Assembly (NCBI RefSeq): GCF_014653175.1
Contig: NZ_BNAG01000001.1
Coordinates: 558,001-622,000 of the forward strand
DNA from: Roseivirga thermotolerans
Lineage (GTDB): Bacteria > Bacteroidota > Bacteroidia > Cytophagales > Cyclobacteriaceae
Length of the DNA stretch: 64,000 bases
Direction of reading: 5' to 3'
Shown here: piece by piece, positions 45,002-54,726 of the stretch
How the letters are laid out: every line of letters starts with the position of its first letter
How positions within the stretch are numbered: position 1 is the first letter of the stretch
Notes under the pieces: model-generated
Told to the model about the DNA's origin: nothing
The model's input: only the letters and a program-made list of their open reading frames with translations
Databases searched by the model: none
Made by a program: the position numbers and the translations under genes

Positions 45002-47662
45002 TTACCTAATTTGTTGTCCGATAGTAAAATGCACCTGCGACCCACCCAAAACGGCTGGCGATAGTGAATTGTCCTGATCGAAGCCATAGGCCCAGTCGAT
45101 ACCCAAAAGTCCGAAGGCCGGCAAGAATACTCTTGCACCAAATCCGGCAGATCGGAACAAGTCTCTTGGCGAGTATTCGCTAAAATCGATCCAGGTATTT
45201 CCGGCTTCTCCAAATGCCAAAAGGTAAATGGTAGAAGTTGGTGCCTTAGATACCGGGTATCTCAGTTCGGCCGTAAACTTGTTGTAGACAATACCTCCCC
45301 TAAAACCGGTTACAGGGTCAACAGGGTCTATTGAGTTATCCTCATACCCTCTTAACGCTATAATGTCCTGTCCAATTATAAAGTTGTTTGCCCCATTTAA
45401 TCCATTACCCCCTAGGAAGAACCTTTCGAATGGTCCGGAGTCTGTTCTTTTGGAGTATGTGCCAATAAAGCCAAGATGAGCTCGGGCATTGATCACAAAC
45501 TTTGGCCCGACAGGTATGAACATAGACCAATCGAACATCCACTTGTGGTATTCTACAAATTTATAGCGTCTACTTTCATCCGCCCCATCTACGTACCGGT
45601 CGGAATCGGGGTTAAGGATGGACCATGGGGGGGTGGCATTAATGGCCAGGGTAAATTGAGATCCATACGATGGGAAGGTGGGCTGGTCTATATTACCTCT
45701 TGAAATAACCGTATTAAAGGTTAAACTGTTGGATTGACCGCTTGAAAACCCGAGTGTATTCCCAAAGTTAGAAACCTCGTAGAACTGATACCTTATGCTA
45801 TTTTGTATTTGAAAATAATCATCGGGCCACCTAAGTCTTCTTCCCAACCCTACCGAGAAACCTGAAGCTTTTAAGAAACCGTCAGTCTCATTGGTTCTAA
45901 AGTTGATGTTTCTATTAACTGTTCGGTTAAAGCTAATGGTGAAGTTGTTGGGTTTTCTTCCTCCCAACCATGGTTCAGAAAATACCAGACTGTAGTTTCT
46001 AAATCTTCGGCCATTGGACTGCAACTGAAGGGATAGTTTCTGCCCGTCTCCACTCGGATACGGCCTCCACTTGCTCCAGTCGTTTATGTTTTTTACTGAG
46101 AAGTTGTTGAGCGATAGCCCTACAGTACCTACAAAGCCAAACGGCCCTCCGAAACCTCCCGAAAGCTGAATTTGATCGGACGACTTCTCTACCAAATTAA
46201 AGACAATATCTACCGTACCATCCTGAATGTTGGGAATGGGTTGGGGATTAATTTGCTCCGGATCGAAATAGCCTAATTGACCCAGCTCTCTAATGGTTCT
46301 GATAAGTTCTCTACGGCTATACTTCTGCCCTGGTAGAGTTCTGATTTCTCTCAACACCACGTGGTCAGAGGTACGGTCGTTGCCTTTTAGTATAATGCGC
46401 TTAATTGTGGCTTGTTCTCCTTCGTACATACGCATCTCAAGGTCGATCGAATCGTTTTCTGCTCTTACCTCAACTACTTCTAACCTAAAGAACAAGTAGC
46501 CATCGTCTTGATAAAGAGAGAGTATATCATCACCACTATCGCTATCAAACTGGGTCCGTTTTTCAATCCGCTCTTTGTTGTAAACGTCTCCCTTCTTGAT
46601 TCCCAATTTTTCAGTAAGAAATTCATCGGTATACTTAAAGTTGCCCACCCAGTCTATGTTCCGGATGTAGTACTTATTTCCTTCGTCTACCTTAATACGG
46701 AGGTCTATGTACTCATCGTTCAGGACAGTTACCTCATCTTCAATTACTTCTGCGTCTCTATAGCCTTTTGAATTGTAGAAGTTGATGAGCGACATTTTAT
46801 CTTCCTTAAAGTCGGCCTCAATGAATTTGGAGCCCTTTAGAAAATTGAGCTTTACGTTTTCATTAATAAACTGCTTAAAGTCTTTGTTAGTCACTGTTTC
46901 GGTGCTGTCAACAAAGTTGCCAATGGTTTTTGGCGAGGTGTTGAACACTTGTTCGAAGAATCGGTTGATGAGCCAAAAACGGGGCTTTTCTTTCGTGTTT
47001 TTTAAAGCTTTTTTAAGGCGAGAGTCCTCAAAATCAGTGTTTCCTTCAAACTCTATTTTATTTATTTTGACTTTGCTTTTTCGGTCTACTACAAAGTTCA
47101 ACTCAATACCATCATTCACTATGGAATCTAGTCTTTGCTCTGTTTTAACGGTGGCGTTGAGGTAGCCTTTTTCAACAAAGTATTTCTTTATAACCAGTTC
47201 TGAATTTTTGATGAGAGGGGCACTGGCTACTTTTCCATTTACATCGAGCTGGTCCTTCAGTTCAGACTTTTGTCCGGCACCAACACCCTCAATACTGAAA
47301 CGCAGAATACGTGGGCGCTCTACAATTCTTACTTCTATGTAGGCCCTGTCTCCTTCTGTTTTGGTGAGCCAAAACTGCACATCGGCAATAATGCCTTGAG
47401 TCCAAAGTTTTTTGATGGCATCTGAAACCTGACGCCCCGGAATGGTAATCCGATCTCCCACTTTAATACCGGCAAACGAAACCAACGCTCTTTCGTCAAG
47501 CACATTGAGTCCGGTAAACTTTATTTCTGCTACTTCAAAAACCTTAGGGTTGGAATAGTCGATTTGTACACCTTCGCCAGCATTGACTCCATACCTTACC
47601 TGAGACAATGCACTGGACATGGCCAGAATCAGGAAGCTGGTAGCCACCAATATTTTTCTCAT
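45002..47662 (-). CDS. bamA: Outer-membrane protein assembly factor BamA
   Basis: About 886 residues: a signal peptide (RKILVATSFLILAMSSALS), POTRA domains (FTGLNVLDERALVSFAGIK; KGYLNATVKT; KGYRDAEVIED; IRTLPGQKYSRRELI) to about residue 430, and a C-terminal barrel with the lid motif region GGFGGPFGFVGTVGLSL and FTAELRYPVS. It inserts beta-barrels into the outer membrane. The ATG at 47662 is preferred; a GTG at 47674 overlapping the uppS stop would add four residues. Confidence 0.95.
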   Translation of the reverse strand: MRKILVATSFLILAMSSALSQVRYGVNAGEGVQIDYSNPKVFEVAEIKFTGLNVLDERALVSFAGIKVGDRITIPGRQVSDAIKKLWTQGIIADVQFWLTKTEGDRAYIEVRIVERPRILRFSIEGVGAGQKSELKDQLDVNGKVASAPLIKNSELVIKKYFVEKGYLNATVKTEQRLDSIVNDGIELNFVVDRKSKVKINKIEFEGNTDFEDSRLKKALKNTKEKPRFWLINRFFEQVFNTSPKTIGNFVDSTETVTNKDFKQFINENVKLNFLKGSKFIEADFKEDKMSLINFYNSKGYRDAEVIEDEVTVLNDEYIDLRIKVDEGNKYYIRNIDWVGNFKYTDEFLTEKLGIKKGDVYNKERIEKRTQFDSDSGDDILSLYQDDGYLFFRLEVVEVRAENDSIDLEMRMYEGEQATIKRIILKGNDRTSDHVVLREIRTLPGQKYSRRELIRTIRELGQLGYFDPEQINPQPIPNIQDGTVDIVFNLVEKSSDQIQLSGGFGGPFGFVGTVGLSLNNFSVKNINDWSKWRPYPSGDGQKLSLQLQSNGRRFRNYSLVFSEPWLGGRKPNNFTISFNRTVNRNINFRTNETDGFLKASGFSVGLGRRLRWPDDYFQIQNSIRYQFYEVSNFGNTLGFSSGQSNSLTFNTVISRGNIDQPTFPSYGSQFTLAINATPPWSILNPDSDRYVDGADESRRYKFVEYHKWMFDWSMFIPVGPKFVINARAHLGFIGTYSKRTDSGPFERFFLGGNGLNGANNFIIGQDIIALRGYEDNSIDPVDPVTGFRGGIVYNKFTAELRYPVSKAPTSTIYLLAFGEAGNTWIDFSEYSPRDLFRSAGFGARVFLPAFGLLGIDWAYGFDQDNSLSPAVLGGSQVHFTIGQQIR

Positions 47663-47670
47663 TCCCAAAC

Positions 47671-48408
47671 TCACTTCTTTATTTGCTCGCTAATCTTTCC
47701 AAACCTTCTTTCTCTTTCTTGATAAGAAACTATGGCCTCATATAAGTCTTTTTTCCTGAAATCGGGCCACAACGTTTCTGTAATGAAAAACTCGGTATAG
47801 GCCATTTGCCAGAGCAAAAAGTTGCTAATACGAAGTTCTCCACTTGTTCTGATCAACAACTCAGGGTCTGGAATTCCCGCAGTTGCCAAATAGTTATTAA
47901 TTATATCCTGATTTATGTTTTCAGCTTTCAGTTTTCCTTCTTCTACTTCGAGGGCTATTTTTTTCATGGCTTGGGCTATATCCCACCGACCGCTATAGCT
48001 CAGGGCCAAAATAAGTGTCATCCGGCTATTTCCACTGGTTTTGTCTATGGCTTCTTGTAGCTCTCTTTGGCATTTGGAGGGCAAGCTTGCCCTGTCTCCA
48101 ATAGACTCAAGCCTGATGTCATTATCCATCAGCGTTTTAATCTCTGAGCTAAGGGTGGAAACCAACAACTCCATAAGGGCCGTAACTTCAAACTTTGGGC
48201 GATTCCAGTTTTCTGTAGAAAAGGCATAGAGCGTAAGGTATTTTACACCGAGCTCTGCGCAACCTTCTGTAACATCTCTTACAGACTTTACTGCACTCTT
48301 ATGCCCAAACACCCGGGCAGCGCCTTGTTTTTTGGCCCAGCGGCCATTGCCGTCCATAATTACTGCAATATGCTCCGGAAGATTGTCTTGCCTGATTTTT
48401 TCTTTCAT
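47671..48408 (-). CDS. uppS: Isoprenyl (undecaprenyl) diphosphate synthase
   Basis: 245 residues with the cis-prenyltransferase signature IAVIMDGNGRWAKKQG (catalytic Asp) at about residue 14, GHKSAVKSVRD, LYAFSTENWNRP and the C-terminal LIRTSGELRISNFLLWQ. It makes the C55 carrier lipid for peptidoglycan and surface glycans. It has a TACCTTCG box (48435-48442) before it, a weak variant of the -7 consensus, and an AGAGGTG just before the ATG. Confidence 0.96.
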   Translation of the reverse strand: MKEKIRQDNLPEHIAVIMDGNGRWAKKQGAARVFGHKSAVKSVRDVTEGCAELGVKYLTLYAFSTENWNRPKFEVTALMELLVSTLSSEIKTLMDNDIRLESIGDRASLPSKCQRELQEAIDKTSGNSRMTLILALSYSGRWDIAQAMKKIALEVEEGKLKAENINQDIINNYLATAGIPDPELLIRTSGELRISNFLLWQMAYTEFFITETLWPDFRKKDLYEAIVSYQERERRFGKISEQIKK

Positions 48409-48491
48409 CTACACACCTCTAAAAAAATCAAGCGCGAAGGTACAAAATTGAAACAGCTTTCTAAAAGCTAATGTACTCTTTGTCAATCAGA

Positions 48492-49208
48492 TTAGAAGAA
48501 TGGCTTCCAACACACAATCTTATAGAAGGTATAACTGAGCGATATGGATGTATTAAACATCCAATCATTGTCGTTGGGGTTTCCTCCCCGGTAGTCTTTA
48601 ATGTTCGGTGTGGCTTCAGATACATTGTCTAGCATATCTGAGCCAGTACTTATGGCCGAAGTGGCAATACCCAATACCCACCGCCTGTCTAATCGTAATT
48701 TTACTCCTACACCTACTGGTATGCGCAAATTAATACCTGTGTCGTAGTTATTGAGAAAATTATCTTGTCCTTCCATTCGGTAAAGGCCTGCCCCAAAAAA
48801 CAAATAGGGAGTCCAGAACTGCTGAAGTTTTTCATTCCTGTAGTTAAGAAAATGATACTCAATGAGCAGGTCGGTTAGAAAGAAACTACCTTCAAACGAA
48901 GCTCTCCTGTTGGCTGAAAACACGTCAAATGCTTCATCATCTGCCCCTTTCAACTGACCAATTCCAGCCGAAATGCGGTAACTCACCCCCTCATTAAGGT
49001 GCTTTCTGATGAAGAACTGCCCACCCAAAGATCCATTGGAGAAATCGTATTTTCTCACCACATCGCCCAGGTAGTTATTTGTGCCCACTTCCAAACCAAT
49101 TTCAGACAACTGAGCCTTGGCTGCGAAAGGGATAATAAAAAAGGCAATGATGAACAGATACCTTACAATGGACAGATTATCCGTACGATATGGCTGCAAG
49201 CTAGACAA
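48492..49208 (-). CDS. DUF6089-type outer-membrane beta-barrel protein
   Basis: 238 residues: a signal peptide (YLFIIAFFIIPFAAKAQL) and a beta-barrel-like mature domain with alternating hydrophobic and polar strands (GGQFFIRKHL; YHFLNYRNEKLQQFW; GVKLRLDRRWVLGIA). It is always seen between nadK and uppS in this phylum; its job is unknown, but its place among envelope genes suggests a membrane role. No ATG is available: the frame begins at a TTG (49208 or 49199). Confidence 0.82.
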   Translation of the reverse strand: MSSLQPYRTDNLSIVRYLFIIAFFIIPFAAKAQLSEIGLEVGTNNYLGDVVRKYDFSNGSLGGQFFIRKHLNEGVSYRISAGIGQLKGADDEAFDVFSANRRASFEGSFFLTDLLIEYHFLNYRNEKLQQFWTPYLFFGAGLYRMEGQDNFLNNYDTGINLRIPVGVGVKLRLDRRWVLGIATSAISTGSDMLDNVSEATPNIKDYRGGNPNDNDWMFNTSISLSYTFYKIVCWKPFF

Positions 49209-49252
49209 CTGATGAAATAGGTTTTAGATGAGTCGAGTTAAATATTGTTAAG

Positions 49253-50128
49253 TTAATTTCTGGCATCGAGGCCCCAATTTAGCTTTTGTCTGAGAGTGTC
49301 AAAATATCTTGTCTCCGGAAAGCGTACCAATTTGGCCTCAAACTCCTCTCTCTTAACGGTTATTTCCACCGAATCGTCTACACTCTGTGATCGGGAATCT
49401 AAAGAAACCATGAACTGACGAGATCTTCCTTCAATTTCAAAAGTTATCCGGCTTCTGTCGGATAGAATAATCGGTCGTACATTCAAATTGTGTGGACTAA
49501 CGGGAGTAAGAATAAAGTTTTTCATGCTGGGGTGTACCAATGGCCCTCCGCAACTCAAAGAATATCCTGTAGATCCGGTGGGTGTGGCGATTATGAGACC
49601 ATCGGCCCAGTAGCTGTTCAGGTAATCTCCGTCCACATATGTGTGCACCACAATCATGGATGAGGTTTCTCTTTTAACAATTGTCAGCTCGTTTAGCCCA
49701 AAGTTAAAGGGTTCAAAAAGCCCTTGATTAGATTCTACATGAATGAGCGACCGTGATTCGATATCGAAGGTGCCGGCTACGAGTTTTTGTAGGGCCTCTT
49801 GTACTTCATCGCGCGGGGTGGTAGATAAAAAGCCCAACCTCCCGAGGTTTATACCTACTATGGGGACTTCCCATCGGTCGGTGTAAGTTACCGTGTCCAA
49901 AATGGTACCGTCTCCCCCCAAACTCAACACAAAGTCGAAACCGGAGAGGTCTTCTCCTCTTCTGAATGATTTGACTGCGGGTAGTCTAAAATCTTTTTCT
50001 GCCAGATCGCTCAGGTACTCGGCAGAAACGCCAACCTCAATACCATCTTTGTTTAAAAAATCGATAATGTCTGAAATACAGCCCTGGGCTTCAGGCCCTG
50101 TGCTTTTTCCGTGAATGGCTATCTTCAT
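49253..50128 (-). CDS. nadK: NAD kinase
   Basis: 291 residues, with the GGDGTILDT motif (LSLGGDGTILDTVTY, about residue 72), GRLGFLST and TPTGSTGYSLSCGGPLV. It phosphorylates NAD to NADP. It lies 8 bp after the CBS gene and 44 bp before the DUF6089 gene. Confidence 0.96.
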   Translation of the reverse strand: MKIAIHGKSTGPEAQGCISDIIDFLNKDGIEVGVSAEYLSDLAEKDFRLPAVKSFRRGEDLSGFDFVLSLGGDGTILDTVTYTDRWEVPIVGINLGRLGFLSTTPRDEVQEALQKLVAGTFDIESRSLIHVESNQGLFEPFNFGLNELTIVKRETSSMIVVHTYVDGDYLNSYWADGLIIATPTGSTGYSLSCGGPLVHPSMKNFILTPVSPHNLNVRPIILSDRSRITFEIEGRSRQFMVSLDSRSQSVDDSVEITVKREEFEAKLVRFPETRYFDTLRQKLNWGLDARN

Positions 50129-50136
50129 AGTGGGTG

Positions 50137-50802
50137 TTAAATGTTGAGATACTTCATGAGAAGGTCGAACCGTTCTTTTTCGTTCGATTTAGATTCTTCT
50201 TCCTGAAATCTGCCTATGATTTTATATCCGAAACGTTCAAGAGAGGCAACAATGTGAGAAACTTCTGTCTGATTTATCTTTAACGTTACCCGAAACATAC
50301 TGCTGTCGGCAATATCTCGGCTCACTGCAACACTCAACACTCTGGCATTTTCACCCTCCACCAGCCTAGAAATTTCCGCCAGAGAATAGTCGCGATAGTT
50401 AACGAGCAACACCAAAATAGCTCCCTGATCTTGCACGGCTGTTGAGCTAGCAATGGCACGAATGGTGTCTTCTATACCCACAACCCCCATAAAACTCCCA
50501 GCAGAAGATAATACCGCTACCATTTGAGAATCGAAATCGGAAGCCATCCGAATTACATCGTAAAAATGCTGATGCTCCAGCACCACGCAACCGGCATCTT
50601 CCAGGTCGTACTCGCTGATTGCCTTTTGAGGATCATTGTCTTCAAGAATAATATCTTCTGAAATGAAGCCTAGAAAACGGCCTTTCTCAATAACAGGCAG
50701 CTGGTTGGTACGTAGCTCTTCCATCCAAACAATGGCCTTGTTGCCATCGTCTGTCGGCTTTAGAGGAGGAATCATATGATTAATAAGATCTGCTGCTACC
50801 AT
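50137..50802 (-). CDS. CBS-domain protein
   Basis: 221 residues. A CBS pair spans about 1-120 (LINHMIPPLKPTDDGNKAI; SQMVAVLSSAGSFMGVVGIE); an ACT-like or ferredoxin-like C-terminal section follows (VLLVNYRDYSLAEISRLVE; RVTLKINQTEVSHIVASLE). It probably senses an adenine nucleotide. It heads the nadK-DUF6089-uppS-bamA run, so it may couple envelope growth to energy state; that is a guess. Confidence 0.82.
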   Translation of the reverse strand: MVAADLINHMIPPLKPTDDGNKAIVWMEELRTNQLPVIEKGRFLGFISEDIILEDNDPQKAISEYDLEDAGCVVLEHQHFYDVIRMASDFDSQMVAVLSSAGSFMGVVGIEDTIRAIASSTAVQDQGAILVLLVNYRDYSLAEISRLVEGENARVLSVAVSRDIADSSMFRVTLKINQTEVSHIVASLERFGYKIIGRFQEEESKSNEKERFDLLMKYLNI

Positions 50803-50863
50803 GAGTTTTGGTTAGTTCAACAAGCCGTTCAGCACTAAAGTTCTGCTGTTAGAACACCGCGGT

Positions 50864-51430
50864 TCAAACAATATTATAAAATCTAACCCAATTTCTAAGC
50901 ATCTGCAAACCGTATTCTGTCAGAATGGCCTCCGGGTGAAATTGAACGCCACAGGCCATTAGATTCAGGTTTTCCATGGCCATTAGCTCTCCTTCACTAG
51001 TGCGAGCAGTGGCTACAAAGCCTTTGGGCACCTCAGCAAGCACCAGCGAATGATAACGGACCACCGCTAGCTTTGAAGGCAACTGTCCGAACAAACCGGT
51101 GCCACTGTGTTGAATGCTGGAAATTTTGCCATGCATGGGCCTTATGGCCTTCACAAGTTGAGCACCATAGTGTATACCCAAAGCCTGATGCCCCAGACAA
51201 ATTCCTAATACAGGACACTTACCTAGGTAATATTTAGTCAAAGCCATTAACTGACCGGCCGTTTGAGGCTTTTCGGGTCCGGGAGAAAGCACCACCCCCT
51301 GATACGTTTCTGATACTATTTCCTCGAACGGTTCATCGTTTCTCTTAACAACCACCTCAAGACCAAGCTGCCGGAAATAGTCTACCAGATTGTAGGTAAA
51401 CGAATCGTAATTATCAATTAGTAAAATCAC
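50864..51430 (-). CDS. Class I glutamine amidotransferase (TrpG/PabA)
   Basis: 188 residues: NYDSFTYNLVDYF, the catalytic cysteine in VLGICLGHQALG (about residue 78) and the His-Glu in GVQFHPEAILTEYG. It supplies ammonia from glutamine for anthranilate or 4-amino-4-deoxychorismate. No synthase (trpE/pabB) is in the window, so which one it serves is open. It starts with GTG overlapping the cvpA stop (GTGA). Confidence 0.92.
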   Translation of the reverse strand: MILLIDNYDSFTYNLVDYFRQLGLEVVVKRNDEPFEEIVSETYQGVVLSPGPEKPQTAGQLMALTKYYLGKCPVLGICLGHQALGIHYGAQLVKAIRPMHGKISSIQHSGTGLFGQLPSKLAVVRYHSLVLAEVPKGFVATARTSEGELMAMENLNLMACGVQFHPEAILTEYGLQMLRNWVRFYNIV

Positions 51431-51951
51431 ACCGGAGAAAGTAGTGCTTTTATTGAATCGAGCATTTCCTGAGCAAATGGCAACACCACATCCAGTGAGG
51501 CTATGAGTTTAGGGCCCAACTCAGTAAGAAACGGGTAAAGCACTAACTCTTCGTTTTGGCCAGGCAATTGAAGACCAAAATTACTGACTAACCACAGGAG
51601 AATGCTCACGCCAATCGCCCATTTTACAAGGCCTAGTATGGCTCCTGCAAACTTATCGAATCCACCCAAAATGGTCATGTCTATCATTTTTTTAAGCAAC
51701 TTACCCAGCATGTTCACCAGAATAATAATGGCCAAAAAAATGACAAGAAAAGAGATGAAGGGCAGCAGCTGATCAAAGTCTTGCAAATACTCCGACAGAT
51801 ACACCATGCCTACTTCCATGAGTTTAAAGCCTCCTATAATAGCCAGCACAAAAGCCAACACACCTATTATTTCGAGCAGAAGCCCCTTCTTGAAGCCAAG
51901 AACAGCTCCAAAAATCAATGGAATGAGCAAGATGATGTCGAGGGTTTTCAA
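51427..51951 (-). CDS. cvpA: CvpA family membrane protein
   Basis: 174 residues with four membrane helices and the CvpA opening LDIILLIPLIFGAVLGFKKG. The family is tied to colicin V export and envelope upkeep, without a firm mechanism. Start is a TTG directly after the yqeY stop (TAG-TTG), with no ATG, so translation likely depends on yqeY. It ends within the amidotransferase start. Confidence 0.85.
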   Translation of the reverse strand: MKTLDIILLIPLIFGAVLGFKKGLLLEIIGVLAFVLAIIGGFKLMEVGMVYLSEYLQDFDQLLPFISFLVIFLAIIILVNMLGKLLKKMIDMTILGGFDKFAGAILGLVKWAIGVSILLWLVSNFGLQLPGQNEELVLYPFLTELGPKLIASLDVVLPFAQEMLDSIKALLSPV

Positions 51952-52404
51952 CTATTGACTAAGCAAAGTTTTAACCATGGTAGAAATTGCCTTGCCTTCT
52001 GCGCGACCGGCCAAAGCCTTGGAGGCTACACCCATTACTTTGCCCATATCCTGTGGACCGGAAGCACCAACCTGAGCAATTATTTGTTCAAGTTCCTGCT
52101 TTAGTTCAGCTTCTGTTAGTTGTTTCGGAAGGTATCTTTCAATTACCTCGGCCTCAGCCATTTCTACAGCATACAAATCTTCTCTGCCCTGCTCTTTATA
52201 AATAGCTGCTGAGTCCTTTCTTTGCTTCACTGCTTTTGCCAATAGCTTCATCTCGGCATCGCCAGAGAGTTCACCGGAGCTACCCTTATCGGTTTCAGCC
52301 AACAAAATCATTGATTTAATGGCACGAAGAGCTTTTAGCTCGTCCTTATTCTTGGCCAACATAGCTTGCTTTATGTCGGCATCAATTTGCTGTTTTAGGC
52401 TCAT
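51952..52404 (-). CDS. GatB/YqeY domain protein
   Basis: 150 residues; SLKQQIDADIKQAMLAKNKDE at the start and AEAEVIERYLPKQL in the middle are typical. It resembles the tRNA-binding tail of GatB but stands alone, and its role is unknown. First gene of the yqeY-cvpA-amidotransferase set; divergent from pdxJ. Confidence 0.9.
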   Translation of the reverse strand: MSLKQQIDADIKQAMLAKNKDELKALRAIKSMILLAETDKGSSGELSGDAEMKLLAKAVKQRKDSAAIYKEQGREDLYAVEMAEAEVIERYLPKQLTEAELKQELEQIIAQVGASGPQDMGKVMGVASKALAGRAEGKAISTMVKTLLSQ

Positions 52405-52446
52405 GGCAAAATATTCTTGAGAGTTTTGAAATCATTAACTTGCGCG

Positions 52447-52454
52447 CAAAGTTA
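52447..52454 (-). promoter_or_regulatory. -7 promoter box before yqeY
   Basis: On the minus strand TAACTTTG matches TAnnTTTG, 42 bp before the ATG. The gap to the divergent pdxJ is 69 bp; no good -33 box is seen. Confidence 0.45.
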
Positions 52455-52473
52455 TGCAATAAAGACAATTTGA

Positions 52474-53190
52474 ATGACTAGACTAAGTGTGAACATCAAT
52501 AAGGTAGCTACCATTCGCAACGCCAGGGGAGGAAACAACCCCAATGTGGTTCAAGTGGCCAAAGATGCAGAACGTTTTGGTGCTCAAGGAATTACAGTTC
52601 ACCCAAGGCCAGACGAACGCCATATTACGACCCAAGATGTTTACGACTTAAAACAGGTAGTAACCACCGAATACAATATTGAAGGGTTTCCTGATGAACG
52701 CTACCTAAAACTCATAGAAGAAGTACGTCCCGAGCAAGCCACACTGGTACCGGATCCTCCTAATGTGCTTACTTCTAATGCTGGTTGGGACACTATTGGC
52801 CGAGCAGAGGAGCTCAAGCCTATCATCGACCACATAAAAGATCTTGGTGTGCGAGTGTCAATCTTTGTAGAACCGGAGATAGATATTATGGAAGGAGCTG
52901 CCAAACTTGGAACAGACCGCATTGAGCTTTACACAGAAATGTACGCTACAGCATACCGAAAGAACCCTGAACAGGCTATTGCAAAATACGCAGCTGCGTC
53001 CAAAAGAGCCCATGAGTTGGGCATTGGTATTAATGCTGGCCATGATCTGGATTTGGAAAATCTTAACTATCTGGTCAAGACTATACCCCATATAGATGAA
53101 GTATCCATTGGCCATGCGCTCATCTGTGATGCCCTGTACTATGGCTTGGAAAATACTATTCAACTTTACTTAAGAGAACTAAATATATGA
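52474..53190 (+). CDS. pdxJ: Pyridoxine 5'-phosphate synthase
   Basis: 238 residues, a TIM barrel: [42 protein letters not shown], and [13 protein letters not shown] near the end. It joins 1-deoxyxylulose-5-phosphate with 3-amino-1-hydroxyacetone phosphate to give PNP. It overlaps the next gene by 4 bp (ATGA). Confidence 0.97.
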   Translation: MTRLSVNINKVATIRNARGGNNPNVVQVAKDAERFGAQGITVHPRPDERHITTQDVYDLKQVVTTEYNIEGFPDERYLKLIEEVRPEQATLVPDPPNVLTSNAGWDTIGRAEELKPIIDHIKDLGVRVSIFVEPEIDIMEGAAKLGTDRIELYTEMYATAYRKNPEQAIAKYAAASKRAHELGIGINAGHDLDLENLNYLVKTIPHIDEVSIGHALICDALYYGLENTIQLYLRELNI

Positions 53191-53948
53191 GCACTCTCAA
53201 CCACAAGATTCTGGGCGAAGGAGAGCCTTTGGTTATTCTTCATGGTCTTTTCGGCTCATTAGACAACTGGATGACTCTCGGAAAAAAATGGGCGGAGTAC
53301 CAAAAGGTCATTCTGGTTGACCAAAGAAATCATGGCAATTCTTTTCACCACAATGAGTTTAACTATGGTGTAATGGCTCAGGATTTAAAGCAGCTTTTAA
53401 ATGAGTTAAACATTACCAAATGTACATTACTGGGCCACTCCATGGGCGGTAAAACAGCTATGGAGTTTGCTGTGGCATTTCCCGAAATGGTTGAGCGTCT
53501 AATTGTAGCCGATATTGGACCAAAATCATACCCTGTTCACCATACAACCATTATAAAAGCGTTTTACTCAGTCCCACTCAAGAATCTGAGTTCCCGAAAT
53601 GAGGCCGATGAGCTGCTTAAGGAGCAAATTCCGGACTTCGGCACTCGCCAATTTTTGCTCAAAAACCTGGCGAGGAGCAAGGAAGGCTTTAGCTGGAAAA
53701 TGAATCTGGATATTATTGCTAAAAACATTGAAGAGGTAGGAAAGGGCCTTAATCAGAATGCTCGCTTCGAAAAACCCACATTGTTTATAAGAGGCTCTAA
53801 ATCCGATTACGTTTTAAATGATGACCTTAATTTAATTCATTCCATTTTTACCAACTCAAAAGTAGAAACCATAGAAGGTGCTGGTCATTGGTTACATGCT
53901 GAAAAGCCTACAGAATTTTTTGAAATTGTAAATGCCTTTTTAGACTAA
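53187..53948 (+). CDS. Alpha/beta-fold hydrolase (esterase type)
   Basis: 253 residues with the catalytic serine in [12 protein letters not shown] (about residue 88), [10 protein letters not shown] for the oxyanion part and the histidine in [11 protein letters not shown] near the end. YbfF-like esterases have this plan; the substrate is not known. Overlaps pdxJ by 4 bp and ends 1 bp before the methyltransferase gene. Confidence 0.88.
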   Translation: MSTLNHKILGEGEPLVILHGLFGSLDNWMTLGKKWAEYQKVILVDQRNHGNSFHHNEFNYGVMAQDLKQLLNELNITKCTLLGHSMGGKTAMEFAVAFPEMVERLIVADIGPKSYPVHHTTIIKAFYSVPLKNLSSRNEADELLKEQIPDFGTRQFLLKNLARSKEGFSWKMNLDIIAKNIEEVGKGLNQNARFEKPTLFIRGSKSDYVLNDDLNLIHSIFTNSKVETIEGAGHWLHAEKPTEFFEIVNAFLD

Positions 53949-53949
53949 C

Positions 53950-54660
53950 ATGGCCACAGGAGTAGTATACTTAATTCCCAATATCATCTCGCAAAACACT
54001 CAAACAGAGGTGATCCCCGCGCAGGTACAAGATGCCATAAAAGCTACTGACATTTTTCTGGTAGAAGACCTAAGAACCGCCAGAAGATACGTGAGCAGCC
54101 TACAACTTGGCCTAACCATAGAGAATCTCGACTTCAGAATTTTAGATAAGAAAACCACCTTTGAACAGTGTTTCGAAATTGCCCAACTTGCCCTTGAGGG
54201 CAAAAATTTAGGCGTTATTTCGGAAAGCGGTTGTCCAGGAGTGGCAGACCCTGGCGCCAGACTGGTTCACATGGCACAGCAATTAGGAGTGGCTTGCAAA
54301 CCATTGGTAGGGCCATCGTCAATTTTGATGGCGCTCATGGCCTCTGGTTTCAACGGCCAGTCTTTTGCCTTTCATGGCTACCTGCCCATAGATAGGAAAG
54401 CTCGCCAGCAAAAAATAAGGGAGTTGGAGAAGGAGTCCAGAGAAAAGGATCAGACACAAATATTTATGGATACCCCATATCGCAACGAGCCTCTCCTAAT
54501 GGATATTCTTAAAGTAGCCCGGCCCGATTCGTTTCTTTGTATAGCTCGAGATATTACGGGCGAAAAGGAGCTTATTAAAACAAAACCCGTTGCCAAATGG
54601 AATGCGCGCGAGATAGAGCTCAAAAAAATTCCTACTATCTTTCTCCTATATGCCAACTAG
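53950..54660 (+). CDS. SAM-dependent methyltransferase, RsmI-like tetrapyrrole-methylase fold
   Basis: 236 residues: GVVYLIPNIISQN opening, LVEDLRTARRY, VISESGCPGVADPGARLV and VGPSSILMALMASGFNG, all in the order of the RsmI family (16S rRNA C1402 2'-O-methylation). It differs from classical RsmI in length (E. coli has 286) and in the opening, where the usual GNxxD is missing, and it lacks the C-terminal domain. A Bacteroidota paralogue with another target is possible. Confidence 0.78.
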   Translation: MATGVVYLIPNIISQNTQTEVIPAQVQDAIKATDIFLVEDLRTARRYVSSLQLGLTIENLDFRILDKKTTFEQCFEIAQLALEGKNLGVISESGCPGVADPGARLVHMAQQLGVACKPLVGPSSILMALMASGFNGQSFAFHGYLPIDRKARQQKIRELEKESREKDQTQIFMDTPYRNEPLLMDILKVARPDSFLCIARDITGEKELIKTKPVAKWNAREIELKKIPTIFLLYAN

Positions 54661-54675
54661 AGAATTGTAAAAAGC

Positions 54676-54706
54676 TTTCACAGTTCTATACATACTCTTA
54701 TTTTTG
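54676..54706 (+). promoter_or_regulatory. Bacteroidota promoter for metK
   Basis: TATTTTTG (54699-54706) fits TAnnTTTG; TTTC (54676-54679) lies 19 nt upstream as an imperfect -33 box. The -7 box is 20 bp before the metK ATG. Confidence 0.6.
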
Positions 54707-54726
54707 CAGCCTTAAAACATTCTAAT

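Noticed and set aside
48455-48469. Small hairpin AGCTTT-CTA-AAAGCT after the DUF6089 gene
   Set aside because: A 6-bp A/T-rich stem without a proper T-run; too weak to call a terminator, and the operon seems to continue into uppS.
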